Source: JAWKVD01 sp041398225
GTDB lineage: Bacteria > Pseudomonadota > Alphaproteobacteria > Caulobacterales > Hyphomonadaceae
Length of the DNA stretch: 64,000 bases
Direction of reading: 5' to 3'
Assembly (NCBI GenBank): GCA_041398225.1
Contig: JAWKVD010000009.1
Location: 1-64,000 of the forward strand
The notes under the pieces: generated by a model
Databases searched by the model: none
What the model was told of the DNA's origin: nothing
Seen by the model: the letters and a program-made list of their open reading frames with translations, nothing else
Program-made: the position numbers and the translations under genes
Shown here: positions 18,813 through 27,449 of the stretch, in pieces
Layout of the letters: each line of letters opens with the position of its first letter
Position numbering within the stretch: position 1 is the stretch's first letter

Positions 18813-18935
18813 ATGGGGTGGAAGGTGCTATTCGTTCGCTTGCGGCGGCCCGCTCGAGCAGCAGAGCGAGACGCGCAACGACGTCATCGCGAAGCTCTTA
18901 AACGCGAGATGTTGCAGGATCTTCGGGAGCGGTAA
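18813..18935 (+). CDS. Possible small basic protein of 40 residues
   Basis: The frame opens with MGWKVLFVRLRRPARAAERD and ends LQDLRER. It is rich in Arg and probably helical. GGGAGGGA five to ten bases before the ATG is one of the best ribosome binding sites in the region. Its TAA stop is directly followed by the GTG of the next gene, which suggests coupled translation. No family is recognised, and at this length chance cannot be excluded. The frame extends upstream to 18708 with another ATG, but without such a site. Confidence 0.4.
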   Translation: MGWKVLFVRLRRPARAAERDAQRRHREALKREMLQDLRER

Positions 18936-19730
18936 GTGCGTGGAAACCTACGTATCAGATCTAATTTCAGTTCACATAGACCTTGTGGATTCGTCGATTG
19001 GTACGCGCTCGCCAATAGCCCGAAGCCTCCGCTTCTAAGCAGCACTCGACTCACGAGGTCATCGCTCAGAAAAAACTGGATTCCCAAGCCGGGCGTATTT
19101 GATTTCTTGCTTGGAGGTTCCGCGAAGAGGAAAACCTCTGAAAGGCCGCTTCGACGCGCGAACGCGATGAAGACGTTCAAGAAGCAATTGCGCGTTACAA
19201 GGACGCGATCAGCGATTGAAGCCGACAAAAATCTAGGTCGACGCCTCATCGATCATGATCCAGGCATCCGCGAAGTAATAGCGGAGATGCCAATTCAACG
19301 GTACGACCTCATCGGATCTCAGCTATCTTTTCAGATCACGGATCAGATCGTTCACGTGATTCCCAGGTTCATAGCGATGAATCATTCCCGATACGCCGCC
19401 GAAGCAGTTGGCGAGCGGCAAGTTGTCAGAAACCAAGATGCCAGTGGGCAGTTCAACGAATTGTACCAAGACTACGTCGCGAGTGTGTCTAAAGGTCGGT
19501 GGGACCTCTTTCTTATCCTACCCTTAGAAGAGGTGTACGTGACCTGCTTGAGTGAATGTGAATTCGCAGACAGAAAAAGTTTGTTCCAGTTCTCTGTCCA
19601 GTTCACCGAAGCACTTACCGCCTCAACCTCGACGTTAGACCCGTCGGACTCGATGAGGAACTTCCATGCAATGAGCTTCAAGAAGTCGAAAGGCTTTGAA
19701 GCGATCGACCCGCTTGTTCCCATGTCGTAG
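18936..19730 (+). CDS. Orphan hypothetical protein in a lower-GC segment
   Basis: A 264-residue frame starting at GTG, with CGGGAGCGG shortly upstream. The first 90 residues are basic and low in order. The C-terminal 170 residues look like a folded alpha/beta domain (ITDQIVHVIPRFIAMNHSRY, KGRWDLFLILPLEEVYVTCL). There are no membrane segments or signal peptide, and I recognise no motif. Base composition is near 50 percent GC against the mid-60s around it, with frequent A/T third positions, a sign of recent acquisition. Antisense frames are also open here, so strand choice is a judgement. Confidence 0.5.
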   Translation: MRGNLRIRSNFSSHRPCGFVDWYALANSPKPPLLSSTRLTRSSLRKNWIPKPGVFDFLLGGSAKRKTSERPLRRANAMKTFKKQLRVTRTRSAIEADKNLGRRLIDHDPGIREVIAEMPIQRYDLIGSQLSFQITDQIVHVIPRFIAMNHSRYAAEAVGERQVVRNQDASGQFNELYQDYVASVSKGRWDLFLILPLEEVYVTCLSECEFADRKSLFQFSVQFTEALTASTSTLDPSDSMRNFHAMSFKKSKGFEAIDPLVPMS

Positions 19731-19739
19731 CGCCGAGTT

Positions 19740-20352
19740 AGGTCAGTTGCGCGCCGTGCGCGGCCGAGAAACAGGGGCAGCGAGGAAAGCCTCTCGACCC
19801 AATCAAGCGGGATGTCGTGCTTGTCGCCGGGGACGACATCGGCCTGCTGCTGCGCATGGCCGAGCCCGGATAGAACACCCTGCCCTGGATCGCAGCGGGG
19901 ATGGCGCGGTCGTAATAGCCGCCGCCATAGCCGGGCGGCGGCCGCGCAGATCGAACGACAAGAGCGGCGCGAGGACCAGGCTGGGGCGGATGATCTCCGC
20001 CGCCTCTGTGGGCTGCGTCAGGCCGAGGGGACCTTTCTCCAGCAGCGCGGGATCATGGACGCGAAAGGTGAGCGCGTGACCGGGTTCGACGCGCGGCAAG
20101 ACGATGGGCAGCGCCGGCGGCCTTCAATCGCTCAAGCAGCGGCGCGGGATCGAGTTCGTCTCCCATGGCGATGTAACCGGCGACCACCGGACCGTAGCGT
20201 TCGAACAGCTTGATCGGAAAGCGCGCGGCGAGGCGCTCGGCCGCGTCCGGATCGCGGGCGGCGGCTTCGGAGCGTATCTCCTTCATGTGTCCGCGCAGAA
20301 TGGCCTTCTGCTCGGCGGTCTGATCGGAGTTGTCTGGCGTTTCAGTGGACAA
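19740..20352 (-). pseudogene. 5-formyltetrahydrofolate cyclo-ligase, broken by three frameshifts
   Basis: The N-terminal frame (start 20352) reads KAILRGHMKEIRSEA, then GPVVAGYIAMGDELDPAPLL, typical of 5-FTHF cyclo-ligase (YgfA/FAU1). Near 20100-20113 the frame breaks (about 11 bases missing), resuming as LPIVLPRVEPGHALTFRVHD and LVLAPLLSFDLRG. A second break near 19935 (minus one base) leads to the family signature GYGGGYYDRA. A third near 19870 leads to GLGHAQQQADVV and HDIPLDWVE. The normal stop is then missed and the frame runs on, antisense to the orphan gene. The intact enzyme converts 5-formyl-THF to 5,10-methenyl-THF. Either a decaying gene or several assembly errors. Confidence 0.8.
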
Positions 20353-20394
20353 ACGGTCCGCTCCTGGCGAGGCGCATCCTTATCGGATGCGCCG

Positions 20395-20555
20395 ACTCGG
20401 ATGCGCCAACAATGAGGGCGGCGAAAGACAGGTTGGCGGGGCCGCCTGCGCCGTACGAGGTTGTTTCATTCCCGTTCGACCCAGCAAGCCAGGTGGGCGC
20501 CAGGTGTCAGGGACCACGATCCCCGCCAGAGCCAGCTCCCGAACAGAAATGTACG
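20395..20555 (-). ncRNA. ssrS: Candidate 6S RNA
   Basis: On the minus strand, just upstream of the cyclo-ligase gene (the classic ssrS-ygfA order), the sequence holds CTGTTCGGGAGCTGGC and then GTGGTCCCTGACA, similar in order to the TGTTCG and GTCCCCTGA elements of E. coli 6S RNA. TGGCGGGG (20521-20528) pairs perfectly with CCCCGCCA further downstream, and CCTGGCGCC pairs with GGCGCAGG with one bulge. This gives a rod-like fold with an asymmetric central bubble containing GGTCCCTGA. 6S RNA binds sigma-70 holoenzyme in stationary phase. The ends are estimates. I recognised this by structure and context, without a covariance search. Confidence 0.45.
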
Positions 20556-20559
20556 GTCG

Positions 20560-20835
20560 ACGGAATGGTAACCCGTTCGAACGCCGCAGCTAACCGCCAA
20601 GTTGAAAGTATGTCGGCCAATGGCTGCGAACAAGTGAAATTGGCTGAGGAGCCGTGCGCGGAAAGAAAGCGGTACGCGAAAACCAGCGCCTCGACATGGG
20701 GCGCCATAACTTCAGTTACACGATACGGAAACGCAGCGTTCCGTGTGTGCGCTTTTCCTTTTGACGTTTCGAGGCTAGGTTAATAACGCGTTAGTGCGCG
20801 TGGGATGGCGCGCGGGACGATTTGAGTGGGGTGTC
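20560..20835. other. Non-coding stretch upstream of the TPR lipoprotein gene
   Basis: No convincing gene here; open frames present lack ribosome binding sites and protein-like composition. TTAATAACGCGTTAG at 20780-20794 resembles a CtrA box (TTAA-N7-TTAA) with one mismatch, 41 bases before the next ATG. GC is lower than in the flanks over 20560-20780. Confidence 0.4.
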
Positions 20836-23125
20836 ATGAAAAATCGGCTGTGCCTCTCCGCGGCGTTTGTCGCGCTTCTCGGCATCGGCGCCTGCGCAGC
20901 AACGTCGCCGAGCGCGAATGCGCAATCCAATTCAGCGCCGGCGATCGGCCGTGGCGGTTGCTACTCGCCCAACCTGTCGCTCGTGAATCCGAACTGGGAT
21001 TCCATCGCCCAGACCTGCGGGGCGCAAATTCTCCAAACACGCGATATTCGTGACGCGACCTATGCTCGTTATTACACCGGACGCGCCCTGGTCGAGCTGG
21101 GTCAACGCCCGGAAAACCGTGCGCAGGCGGGCCGCTTCTTCGAAGAGGCGATGGGCCACCTGCAACGTGCGATCGAGGACGAGCAGATCCTCGACGCCAA
21201 CGAAAAACCCTTCCACGCCGCGCGGCTTGAACTTGCGCGGGCGTTGAGCGGGCTGGGGCGCTATGACGAGGCGCTCGCCAAGCTGGCCGAAATCGAGCGG
21301 GACACGACCGCGACGCGCAACCCGCGCCTCGCCATGACCGGCGTGCGCGCCAAGATCGCGCGTGGCGCAATTCTCGAAAGCCGGGCCGGACCGCCGGAAG
21401 GTCCGATCGAGACGCGCGACCTGCGCAACGCGATCTCCGCTTATGAAGACGCCGTGCGCGACGCCGCGCAACCGCTGCCGCAGCCCGACTATTCCCGCAT
21501 GAAGCGGAAGAGAGCGGCAGGCGGCGGAGGCGGTCGCGAAAGCCTTCGACGCCGAACGCAATTCTCTGAAGGTGGAGGCCGAGCGCCTGTTGCTCACCTC
21601 GTCGCAGCGGCTGGCCAACACCGCGCTGGCGCGGTCGGGCGCGCTGGTCGAGCCGAACCCGCAGGAGCGCACCAACGACCGACGTTCGCTGGGCGACGCA
21701 TCCGATGCGCTTCGCTCGGCCATCGCCGTGATCGATGCGGCGCGGCTGCAATCCTCGACCGGCAATGCGGGCAATCTTTCGAACGCCGACATCTCGGCGA
21801 CCTATGTCGCCCGCGGCAAGGTCGAACTGCTGCTGGCCGGGTATGAAGGCGCGGCCTCGCGCCCCGACTTCGGCTGCGCGAGCGGCGCGGGCGATCCCAA
21901 CCGGGTCGACACCGCCCTGCAATCGTTCAATTCGGCGCTGCGCGATTCCGGCCTTTCCGGCGCGATCGCGGCCGACGCCTATGCCGGTCGCGGCTGTGCG
22001 CTGCAGGCCAGTTCGGCGATGGACGCCTATGCCCGTTCCGCCCAGCTTTCGGACGCAGAGACGTCTTTCAGCCAGGCGCTGAACGTGGACCCGTCGACCT
22101 CGAAAACGCGCCGCTATCTCGATCTTGGCCGGGCGCAGATGGCGCTGGCCAGCCATCAGAAGTCGATCAACTCGTCGCAGTACACGGCGACGCTGGACCG
22201 GGCGGTGAAGACCTTCAAGGACGCCATCCTGCCCAACCCGCAGAACCGTCCGAACATCAGCCGCGAGAACGCCGCGACGCTGATCGCCACCGCCGACGCC
22301 TACGCCGATCTCGGCGACGACGCGCAGCGCCATGAAGCGCTGGTTCGGGCCTCGCAGGAGGACCCCAATCTCGCGCGCGCGATCTATGAACATGGCCGCA
22401 TGCACTATGACGCGTTCTCCGAGGCCCGCCTCGCGGGACGCGGCCCCAGCACCAGCAGCTATCCCAACGAAACCGGCCTGTCGGACTCGTCTCTGGCGCT
22501 CGACCTTCTGAGCTCCGCGGCCGCCAAGGGTTCTTCGACTGGCGATGTGAAGACCGAAGCCTTGGCGCTCTACTACGCCAGCAAGGTGATGATCGAAGGC
22601 GGCCTGTCGCGCCCCAATCTCGACGCGGTGGAGATGGCGGGCGACGCGCTTTCGAAGGTCAACACCTGGGAAAACCGCCAGCAGGCCTGCCTCTCGCGCA
22701 TCTGGCGCGGCGACGGCACGGGCCGCGTGCGCCTGCTGACGGGCTCGTCGCCGCCGGCGCAGCTGGCGCGCAATGTCTGCGAAGCCGGCGAAGAACGGCC
22801 GGAAGCCTATCTGATGCGCGGCCTCTATCACATTCGGCTGTCGCACTATGGCGGCGCCGAGAACCAGCTCGACAATCTGGAGGGCGCGCAGCTCGCCTTC
22901 CGCACCGGGACGCAAATGCTGTCCGAACTTCCGACGAGCGGCGCGGAGAATGTGGAGCGCATTGAGCGGCTGCGCGCGGAATTCGAAGTTGCGCAGGCGC
23001 GCGTCGAGCGTTGCCTGAACCAGGAGCGCCTGTCCGATCAGAGGCTTCTGGACATGGACCAGGTACGCCGCGTGAAGGCCGAGAAGTACTTCGCGACGTA
23101 CAACGTAAATCAGTGCAACCGCTAG
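20836..23125 (+). pseudogene. TPR-repeat lipoprotein, frameshifted near 21515
   Basis: Lipoprotein start with LLGIGAC (Cys20), then a long helical protein with TPR-like repeats (ARLELARALSGLGRYDEALA, ATADAYADLGDDAQRHEALV, GLYHIRLSHYGGAENQL). The reading frame breaks in a short AG repeat near 21509-21516. Adding one AG unit joins the two parts seamlessly as MKRKRERQAAEAVAKAF, giving about 763 residues. Everything after the break keeps coding character to the stop at 23125, so the mutation is very recent or is a sequence error. The product is probably a periplasmic scaffold. It appears to form an operon with the polyproline membrane protein 46 bases downstream. No specific family is recognised. 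Confidence 0.75.
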
Positions 23126-23171
23126 TTCCGGACGCGGGAACCGGACAGGGCGGCATGTGGAGGGTGGTGGT

Positions 23172-24173
23172 ATGACAAACGGAGCGATGGGCGCGTTGCT
23201 GCACGCGCTGGATGTAGAAGTTCAGATACCCGCCGTCGAAGGCCAGCAACCGATCTGGTCGGAGCGCACGGACGAGGCGTCGCACTGGATTTTCGACGTC
23301 GTGCAGAACCTGTTCCGCGACATCATGAGCGCCAAGGTCCAGACGGACCGCGATCGCGCCGAGCCGGGCCAGTACACGCACTACATCTCGGTGTTCGCGC
23401 TGCCGACGCCGCAGCACGTGGCGATGGTGCAAGGCGATCTGAGCGGCCTTTCACGCCGGATCGAGGCCGATCTGGCGGCCAAGTTCGGCACGCAGCATGG
23501 CGCGCCGCAAGTGAGAATTTCGCCGATCCGGACATTCATTTCGGAAGGCGGAGCGTTTCGGGCGTTTGGCGGAGGTGGTGGGATGAGCGTTCCCTCAGTG
23601 TTTGGCGGCTATGGCCCCCCGGGGTTCCCTCAACAAGGTCCTTACGGACAGCAGCCGGGTTGGTCGCCGCCGCCGCCTCCCCCGCCGCCGCCTCCCCCGC
23701 CGCCGCCGCCAGCACACTGGCAGCTCGGTCGCACGGGCACGATGATCCTGAGCTTCCTGATGTGCGGCTTTGCGGCGGCCATTGTGGTGCTGGGCATTTT
23801 CCTGGCGGACGCTCTCAAGGATAATGGCGAGCTGCAGGCGGCCAACGACAAGCTGAATTCGGAACGCACTCAGTGGGAAGCTGCGATTTCGTCGTGGCAG
23901 GCCGGTTCGGACGCGCTGCAGGCGAAGGTCGACGGCTATGTCGCCCGCCGCACGGAGGCGATCGCGGCGGCCGCCGAGAAGACCTATGAGATCGACGTGC
24001 CCGCGCTGCCGAACTGGCAGGAAGAGTGGGAAAAGGCGCTGAGCGCTTACAATGTCGAGCTGACGGCGATCGAGAAGAAGATCAAGGACTACACGCCGCC
24101 TCGCCGGGCGCCGCGTCCGGTGCGCCTGCCGGCGCCGCGCGAGGCCCCGCCGGCCAATACCGGCGGCCAGTAG
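23172..24173 (+). CDS. Single-pass membrane protein with polyproline tract, unknown function
   Basis: A 333-residue protein from the ATG at 23172 (an in-frame GTG at 23157 would add five residues). An N-terminal globular domain (about 1-125) is followed by a Gly/Pro/Gln-rich linker ending in about 15 consecutive prolines, a transmembrane helix (MILSFLMCGFAAAIVVLGIF), then a coiled-coil-like region and a basic, proline-rich C-terminus. With no signal peptide and a central helix, the N-terminal domain is probably cytoplasmic and the coiled coil periplasmic, which could place it against the TPR lipoprotein encoded upstream. Consecutive prolines would need EF-P for efficient translation. No known domain is recognised. 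Confidence 0.7.
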   Translation: MTNGAMGALLHALDVEVQIPAVEGQQPIWSERTDEASHWIFDVVQNLFRDIMSAKVQTDRDRAEPGQYTHYISVFALPTPQHVAMVQGDLSGLSRRIEADLAAKFGTQHGAPQVRISPIRTFISEGGAFRAFGGGGGMSVPSVFGGYGPPGFPQQGPYGQQPGWSPPPPPPPPPPPPPPPAHWQLGRTGTMILSFLMCGFAAAIVVLGIFLADALKDNGELQAANDKLNSERTQWEAAISSWQAGSDALQAKVDGYVARRTEAIAAAAEKTYEIDVPALPNWQEEWEKALSAYNVELTAIEKKIKDYTPPRRAPRPVRLPAPREAPPANTGGQ

Positions 24174-24205
24174 CCGCGTTCGACCGATCTGGACGGAACG
24201 AGCTT

Positions 24206-24238
24206 GCGCCCGGCGGTGATCCCGCCGGGCGCTTTCGT
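24206..24238 (+). terminator. Rho-independent terminator after the polyproline gene
   Basis: GCGCCCGGCGG at 24206-24216 and CCGCCGGGCGC at 24222-24232 form a perfect 11-bp stem with a five-base loop, followed by TTTCGTT. It closes the two-gene TPR/polyproline unit. Confidence 0.85.
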
Positions 24239-24444
24239 TCGGACGCTTTCATTCGGGCGCTATTGCTTGCGACTTCGACGCCGGCCTGACGAAGCGCCCG
24301 GATTTTGACCGTGGCGGGCGCGCCGCCGCCCGGCTTGCGGGCGGAACCGCCGCTGCGGTCAACCGAACATCAACACCTGCTGGCCATCCTTCCCGGAACG
24401 GAACCACTGTGACTGGACGCTTTGTCCATCCGGGGAGGACCGGG

Positions 24445-24654
24445 ATGTATCATCTTCAGGGCCATCCATACTCGCTGCCGGGCGCGAGCGTGAATGTCGA
24501 GGCGAACGACATCGACGCCGCCATTGTTCGGGCGCGCCGTCTGCTCAACGACAATGATCGGCTGACGGCGGTCGAAATCCGCAACGGCAAGACCTTGCTT
24601 GCGACGATCGGCCGGCAGTGGAGTTCACGCACGCCGGGACGGCAGCCGAACTAG
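24445..24654 (+). CDS. Small protein of unknown function
   Basis: A 69-residue protein. GGGGAGGA a few bases before the ATG at 24445 is a strong ribosome binding site, favouring this start over one 36 bases upstream. The sequence alternates short strands and helices (NVEANDIDAAIVRARRLL, LTAVEIRNGKTLLATIG), a compact alpha/beta pattern with no signal peptide or Cys. It is convergent with glmM. I do not recognise a family. Confidence 0.65.
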   Translation: MYHLQGHPYSLPGASVNVEANDIDAAIVRARRLLNDNDRLTAVEIRNGKTLLATIGRQWSSRTPGRQPN

Positions 24655-24687
24655 ACCGCGCTCTCCTGCATGTGTCGCCGAATGCGA

Positions 24688-26034
24688 TCAGGCAGCGTCG
24701 AGCGCGGCGAGCACGCCGTCGACGGCTTCACGCACCAGATCCTCGGTTTCCGCCTGCGCCATGACGCGGATGATCGGCTCGGTGCCTGACTTGCGCACCA
24801 GCAGACGGCCGCGCGCGCCCAGGGCTTTCTCGGCGGCCGAGATCGCTTCCTTGACGGGCTTCTTCGCCAACGGGTCGCCGCCCTTGTAGGGACGGTTGAC
24901 CAGTTTCTGCGGGGCCGGATCGAACACATGGGCCACTTCGGCCAGAGGCTTTCCAGCCTCGATCATGGCCGCGACGACCTGCAGCGCCGCGATGAGGCCG
25001 TCGCCGGTGGTGCAGAAATCCGACAGAACGAGGTGGCCGGACTGTTCGCCGCCGACATTGGCGCCGTTCTTCAGCATTCGGGCGACGACATAACGGTCGC
25101 CGACCTGTGCCCGGTCGAGCTTGACGCCGAGCCCTTTGAGATAGGTCTCCAGCCCGAGGTTCGACATGACCGTGGCGACCACGGTGTCGGCGGCCAGGCG
25201 ATCCTGTTGCTTCCAGCTGGTGGCGATGAGCCCAAGCAGCTGATCGCCGTCGATGATGCGGCCGGCGGCATCGCACATCACGACGCGGTCGGCGTCGCCG
25301 TCGAGCGCAATGCCGAGATCGGCGCGGTAGCGACGGACGGCTTCGACCATGGCGCGGGTGTCGGTGGAGCCGACTTCGCGGTTGATGTTGAAGCCGTTGG
25401 GTTCGACGCCGATCGGAAAGACTTCGGCGCCGAGTTCGAACAGAGCCTTGGGCGCCACGCGGTAGGCCGCGCCATTGGCGCAATCGATGACGATGCGCAG
25501 ACCGGTCAGCCGCAGCTTGCGCGGGAAGGTGGATTTGACGATCTCGATATAGCGCGACTGGCTGTCGTCGACGCGCTTGGCGCGGCCAAGATCCGGCGAG
25601 GCGGCGAGTTCCGCGTCGAGCGGGCGGGCCATCAACGCCTCGATCTCCGCTTCGGCCTCGTCGGAGAGTTTCATGCCGTCCGGACCGAAGAGCTTCAGGC
25701 CATTGTCGGCGTAGTGGTTGTGCGAGGCGGAGATCATCACGCCGAGTTCCGCGCGCAATGAGCGGGTCAGCAGCGCGACGCCCGGCGTCGGCAGCGGTCC
25801 GAAGAGATCGACGTCCATACCCATCGCCGTGAAGCCGGCGGTGAGCGCGGGCTCAAGCATGTATCCGGACAGGCGGGTGTCCTTGCCGATCACCACAAGA
25901 TGCCGGCCGGGCTGCGAGCGACGGAAATAGGTCGCGGCGGCCATGCCGAGACGCATGGCCATTTCGGGCGTGACCGGCCAGGAGTTCGCGGCTCCCCGAA
26001 TGCCGTCGGTCCCGAAAATCTTGCGTGCGGCCAT
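24688..26034 (-). CDS. glmM: Phosphoglucosamine mutase
   Basis: A 448-residue enzyme, the usual length, starting MAARKIFGTDGIRGAANSWP. It contains the phosphoserine loop MISASHNHYADNG, the metal-binding ALDGDADRVVM, the sugar-binding GGEQSGHLVL and the phosphate-binding RKSGTEPIIRVM. GlmM interconverts glucosamine-6-phosphate and glucosamine-1-phosphate, feeding UDP-GlcNAc for peptidoglycan and LPS. GGGGAA precedes the ATG at 26034; the frame is open 46 codons further but without family support. It is divergent from galU, so two precursor genes for the polysaccharide locus share one promoter region. Confidence 0.96.
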   Translation of the reverse strand: MAARKIFGTDGIRGAANSWPVTPEMAMRLGMAAATYFRRSQPGRHLVVIGKDTRLSGYMLEPALTAGFTAMGMDVDLFGPLPTPGVALLTRSLRAELGVMISASHNHYADNGLKLFGPDGMKLSDEAEAEIEALMARPLDAELAASPDLGRAKRVDDSQSRYIEIVKSTFPRKLRLTGLRIVIDCANGAAYRVAPKALFELGAEVFPIGVEPNGFNINREVGSTDTRAMVEAVRRYRADLGIALDGDADRVVMCDAAGRIIDGDQLLGLIATSWKQQDRLAADTVVATVMSNLGLETYLKGLGVKLDRAQVGDRYVVARMLKNGANVGGEQSGHLVLSDFCTTGDGLIAALQVVAAMIEAGKPLAEVAHVFDPAPQKLVNRPYKGGDPLAKKPVKEAISAAEKALGARGRLLVRKSGTEPIIRVMAQAETEDLVREAVDGVLAALDAA

Positions 26035-26376
26035 GTATATTCCCCTACTCCACTTGTGCGGCCCGCTGAGGCCCCGCGGATCGCCATCATAACCCGGGAC
26101 GTTAGACCAGACCCCTGTTCTGAAAGCGTGAATTTCGTGACGGCAGCTACCGCTGTTTTGCAAAAACTGCACTAGAGACGGATCGTTTTATTTGATCCTC
26201 TGCCCGGTGGACGAGCATCTGGGCCGCCACGAACGCCCGTTTGCATCGGGTTTGCCGGCGCGTGAATCCGGGCCAAGGTGGCTTACGGTTTGCATCCTGA
26301 CAGGGGAATTTCCGGTCGCACCGCGCGGATCGCCGCCAGAGACCGGTTCGGGACCATCCCCAGTGGAGAAAGTTCA
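26035..26376. promoter_or_regulatory. Divergent promoter region of glmM and galU
   Basis: A 342-base gap between two divergent genes, so it must hold both promoters. A palindrome TTTTGCAAAA lies near 26156-26165. No -35/-10 pair is clear enough to assign, and no gene is seen in it. Confidence 0.4.
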
Positions 26377-27261
26377 ATGAAATCCGTTCGCAAGGCTGTT
26401 CTTCCGGTGGCCGGTTTCGGTACGCGGGTGTTGCCTGCAACGAAGGCGATCCCGAAGGAGATGCTGCCCGTGTTCGACCGGCCGGCGATCCAGTACGTGG
26501 TCGACGAGGCGCGCGAAGCCGGCATTGAGCACTTCATCTTCGTCACCGGACGCAACAAAGGCGCGATCGAGGACTATTTCGACCGGGCCTACGAACTTGA
26601 GGCCACGCTCGAGGCCAAGAAGAAAACCGCCATTCTCGAAGAGCTGGGCGCGGCCGCCCTGCCGCCGGGCGCCGCAAGCTTCACGCGGCAGCAGGCGGCC
26701 CTCGGCCTGGGTCATGCCGTTCTGTGCGCCCGCGATCTGGTGGGCGACGAGCCCTTCGCGGTTCTGTTGCCGGACGTTCTTGTCGACGCCAAGCCTTCTT
26801 GCCTGGCGCAGATGGTCGAGGCCTATAACCGCACCGGCGGAAACGTCATCGCGGTGGATGAAGTGCCGATGGAACGCGTCCACCAGTATGGCGTGATCGC
26901 GCCGGCCGACGGCGCCGCCGCCGGCGACCAGCTGATCCGCATGTCGGGCATGGTGGAGAAGCCGGCCCGCGAGGTCGCTCCCTCCAATCTCAAGATCACC
27001 GGCCGCTACATCCTTCAGCCGGAAATCTTCGATCTGCTGGAAAACCAGACCCCCGGCGCGGGCGGCGAGATCCAGCTGACCGACTCGATGGAGCGGCTGA
27101 TGGAGAGCCAGGATTTCCACGCTTTCCGCTTCAAAGGACGCGATTATGACTGCGGCGACAAGCTGCTCTATCTGCAGGCCTTCGCCGGCATGGCGCTCGC
27201 GCACCCGACGCTGGGCCAGGACGCGCGCGCCGTCCTGAAAGCGCTGCTGGACCGCGACTAG
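26377..27261 (+). CDS. galU: UTP-glucose-1-phosphate uridylyltransferase
   Basis: A 294-residue GalU, near the typical 290-300. The N-terminal nucleotide-binding signature is LPVAGFGTRVLPATKAIPKE, followed by FVTGRNKGAIEDYFD, LGLGHAVLCA, VLLPDVLVD (usually LLPDD; the second Asp is Val here), and GYD-type KGRDYDCGDKLLYL. It makes UDP-glucose, the substrate for the Ugd and GalE enzymes encoded later in the window. GGAGAA lies six bases before the ATG at 26377. An open extension upstream is not supported. Confidence 0.95.
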   Translation: MKSVRKAVLPVAGFGTRVLPATKAIPKEMLPVFDRPAIQYVVDEAREAGIEHFIFVTGRNKGAIEDYFDRAYELEATLEAKKKTAILEELGAAALPPGAASFTRQQAALGLGHAVLCARDLVGDEPFAVLLPDVLVDAKPSCLAQMVEAYNRTGGNVIAVDEVPMERVHQYGVIAPADGAAAGDQLIRMSGMVEKPAREVAPSNLKITGRYILQPEIFDLLENQTPGAGGEIQLTDSMERLMESQDFHAFRFKGRDYDCGDKLLYLQAFAGMALAHPTLGQDARAVLKALLDRD

Positions 27262-27449
27262 CGGTCGGCATCTGAGGATCCCGGGGCCAACCCTCACGCG
27301 TCGGGAAACCACTGGGCGATTGACCGAGCATACCCGAAAACGTCACTCTTAAGCCTAATCTGAATCATGCTGGGATCTGCTCAGCGTGGCGCGGATGTTA
27401 GGCATGAACGCCGCCAAGAGACGTTCAGCGCACCTTCTGCGGAGATGTT

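Noticed and set aside
18936..19730. Toxin-antitoxin or defence gene pair
   Set aside because: The arrangement is suggestive, but no nuclease, HTH or membrane-toxin motif could be found, so only an orphan call is made.
20412..20783. A 123-codon open frame over the 6S candidate
   Set aside because: No ribosome binding site, no protein-like pattern, and it overlaps the structured RNA candidate on the other strand.
23690..23712. Polyproline codon run as a phase-variable tract
   Set aside because: The codons are mixed CCG/CCC/CCT with a period of three; changes would stay in frame.
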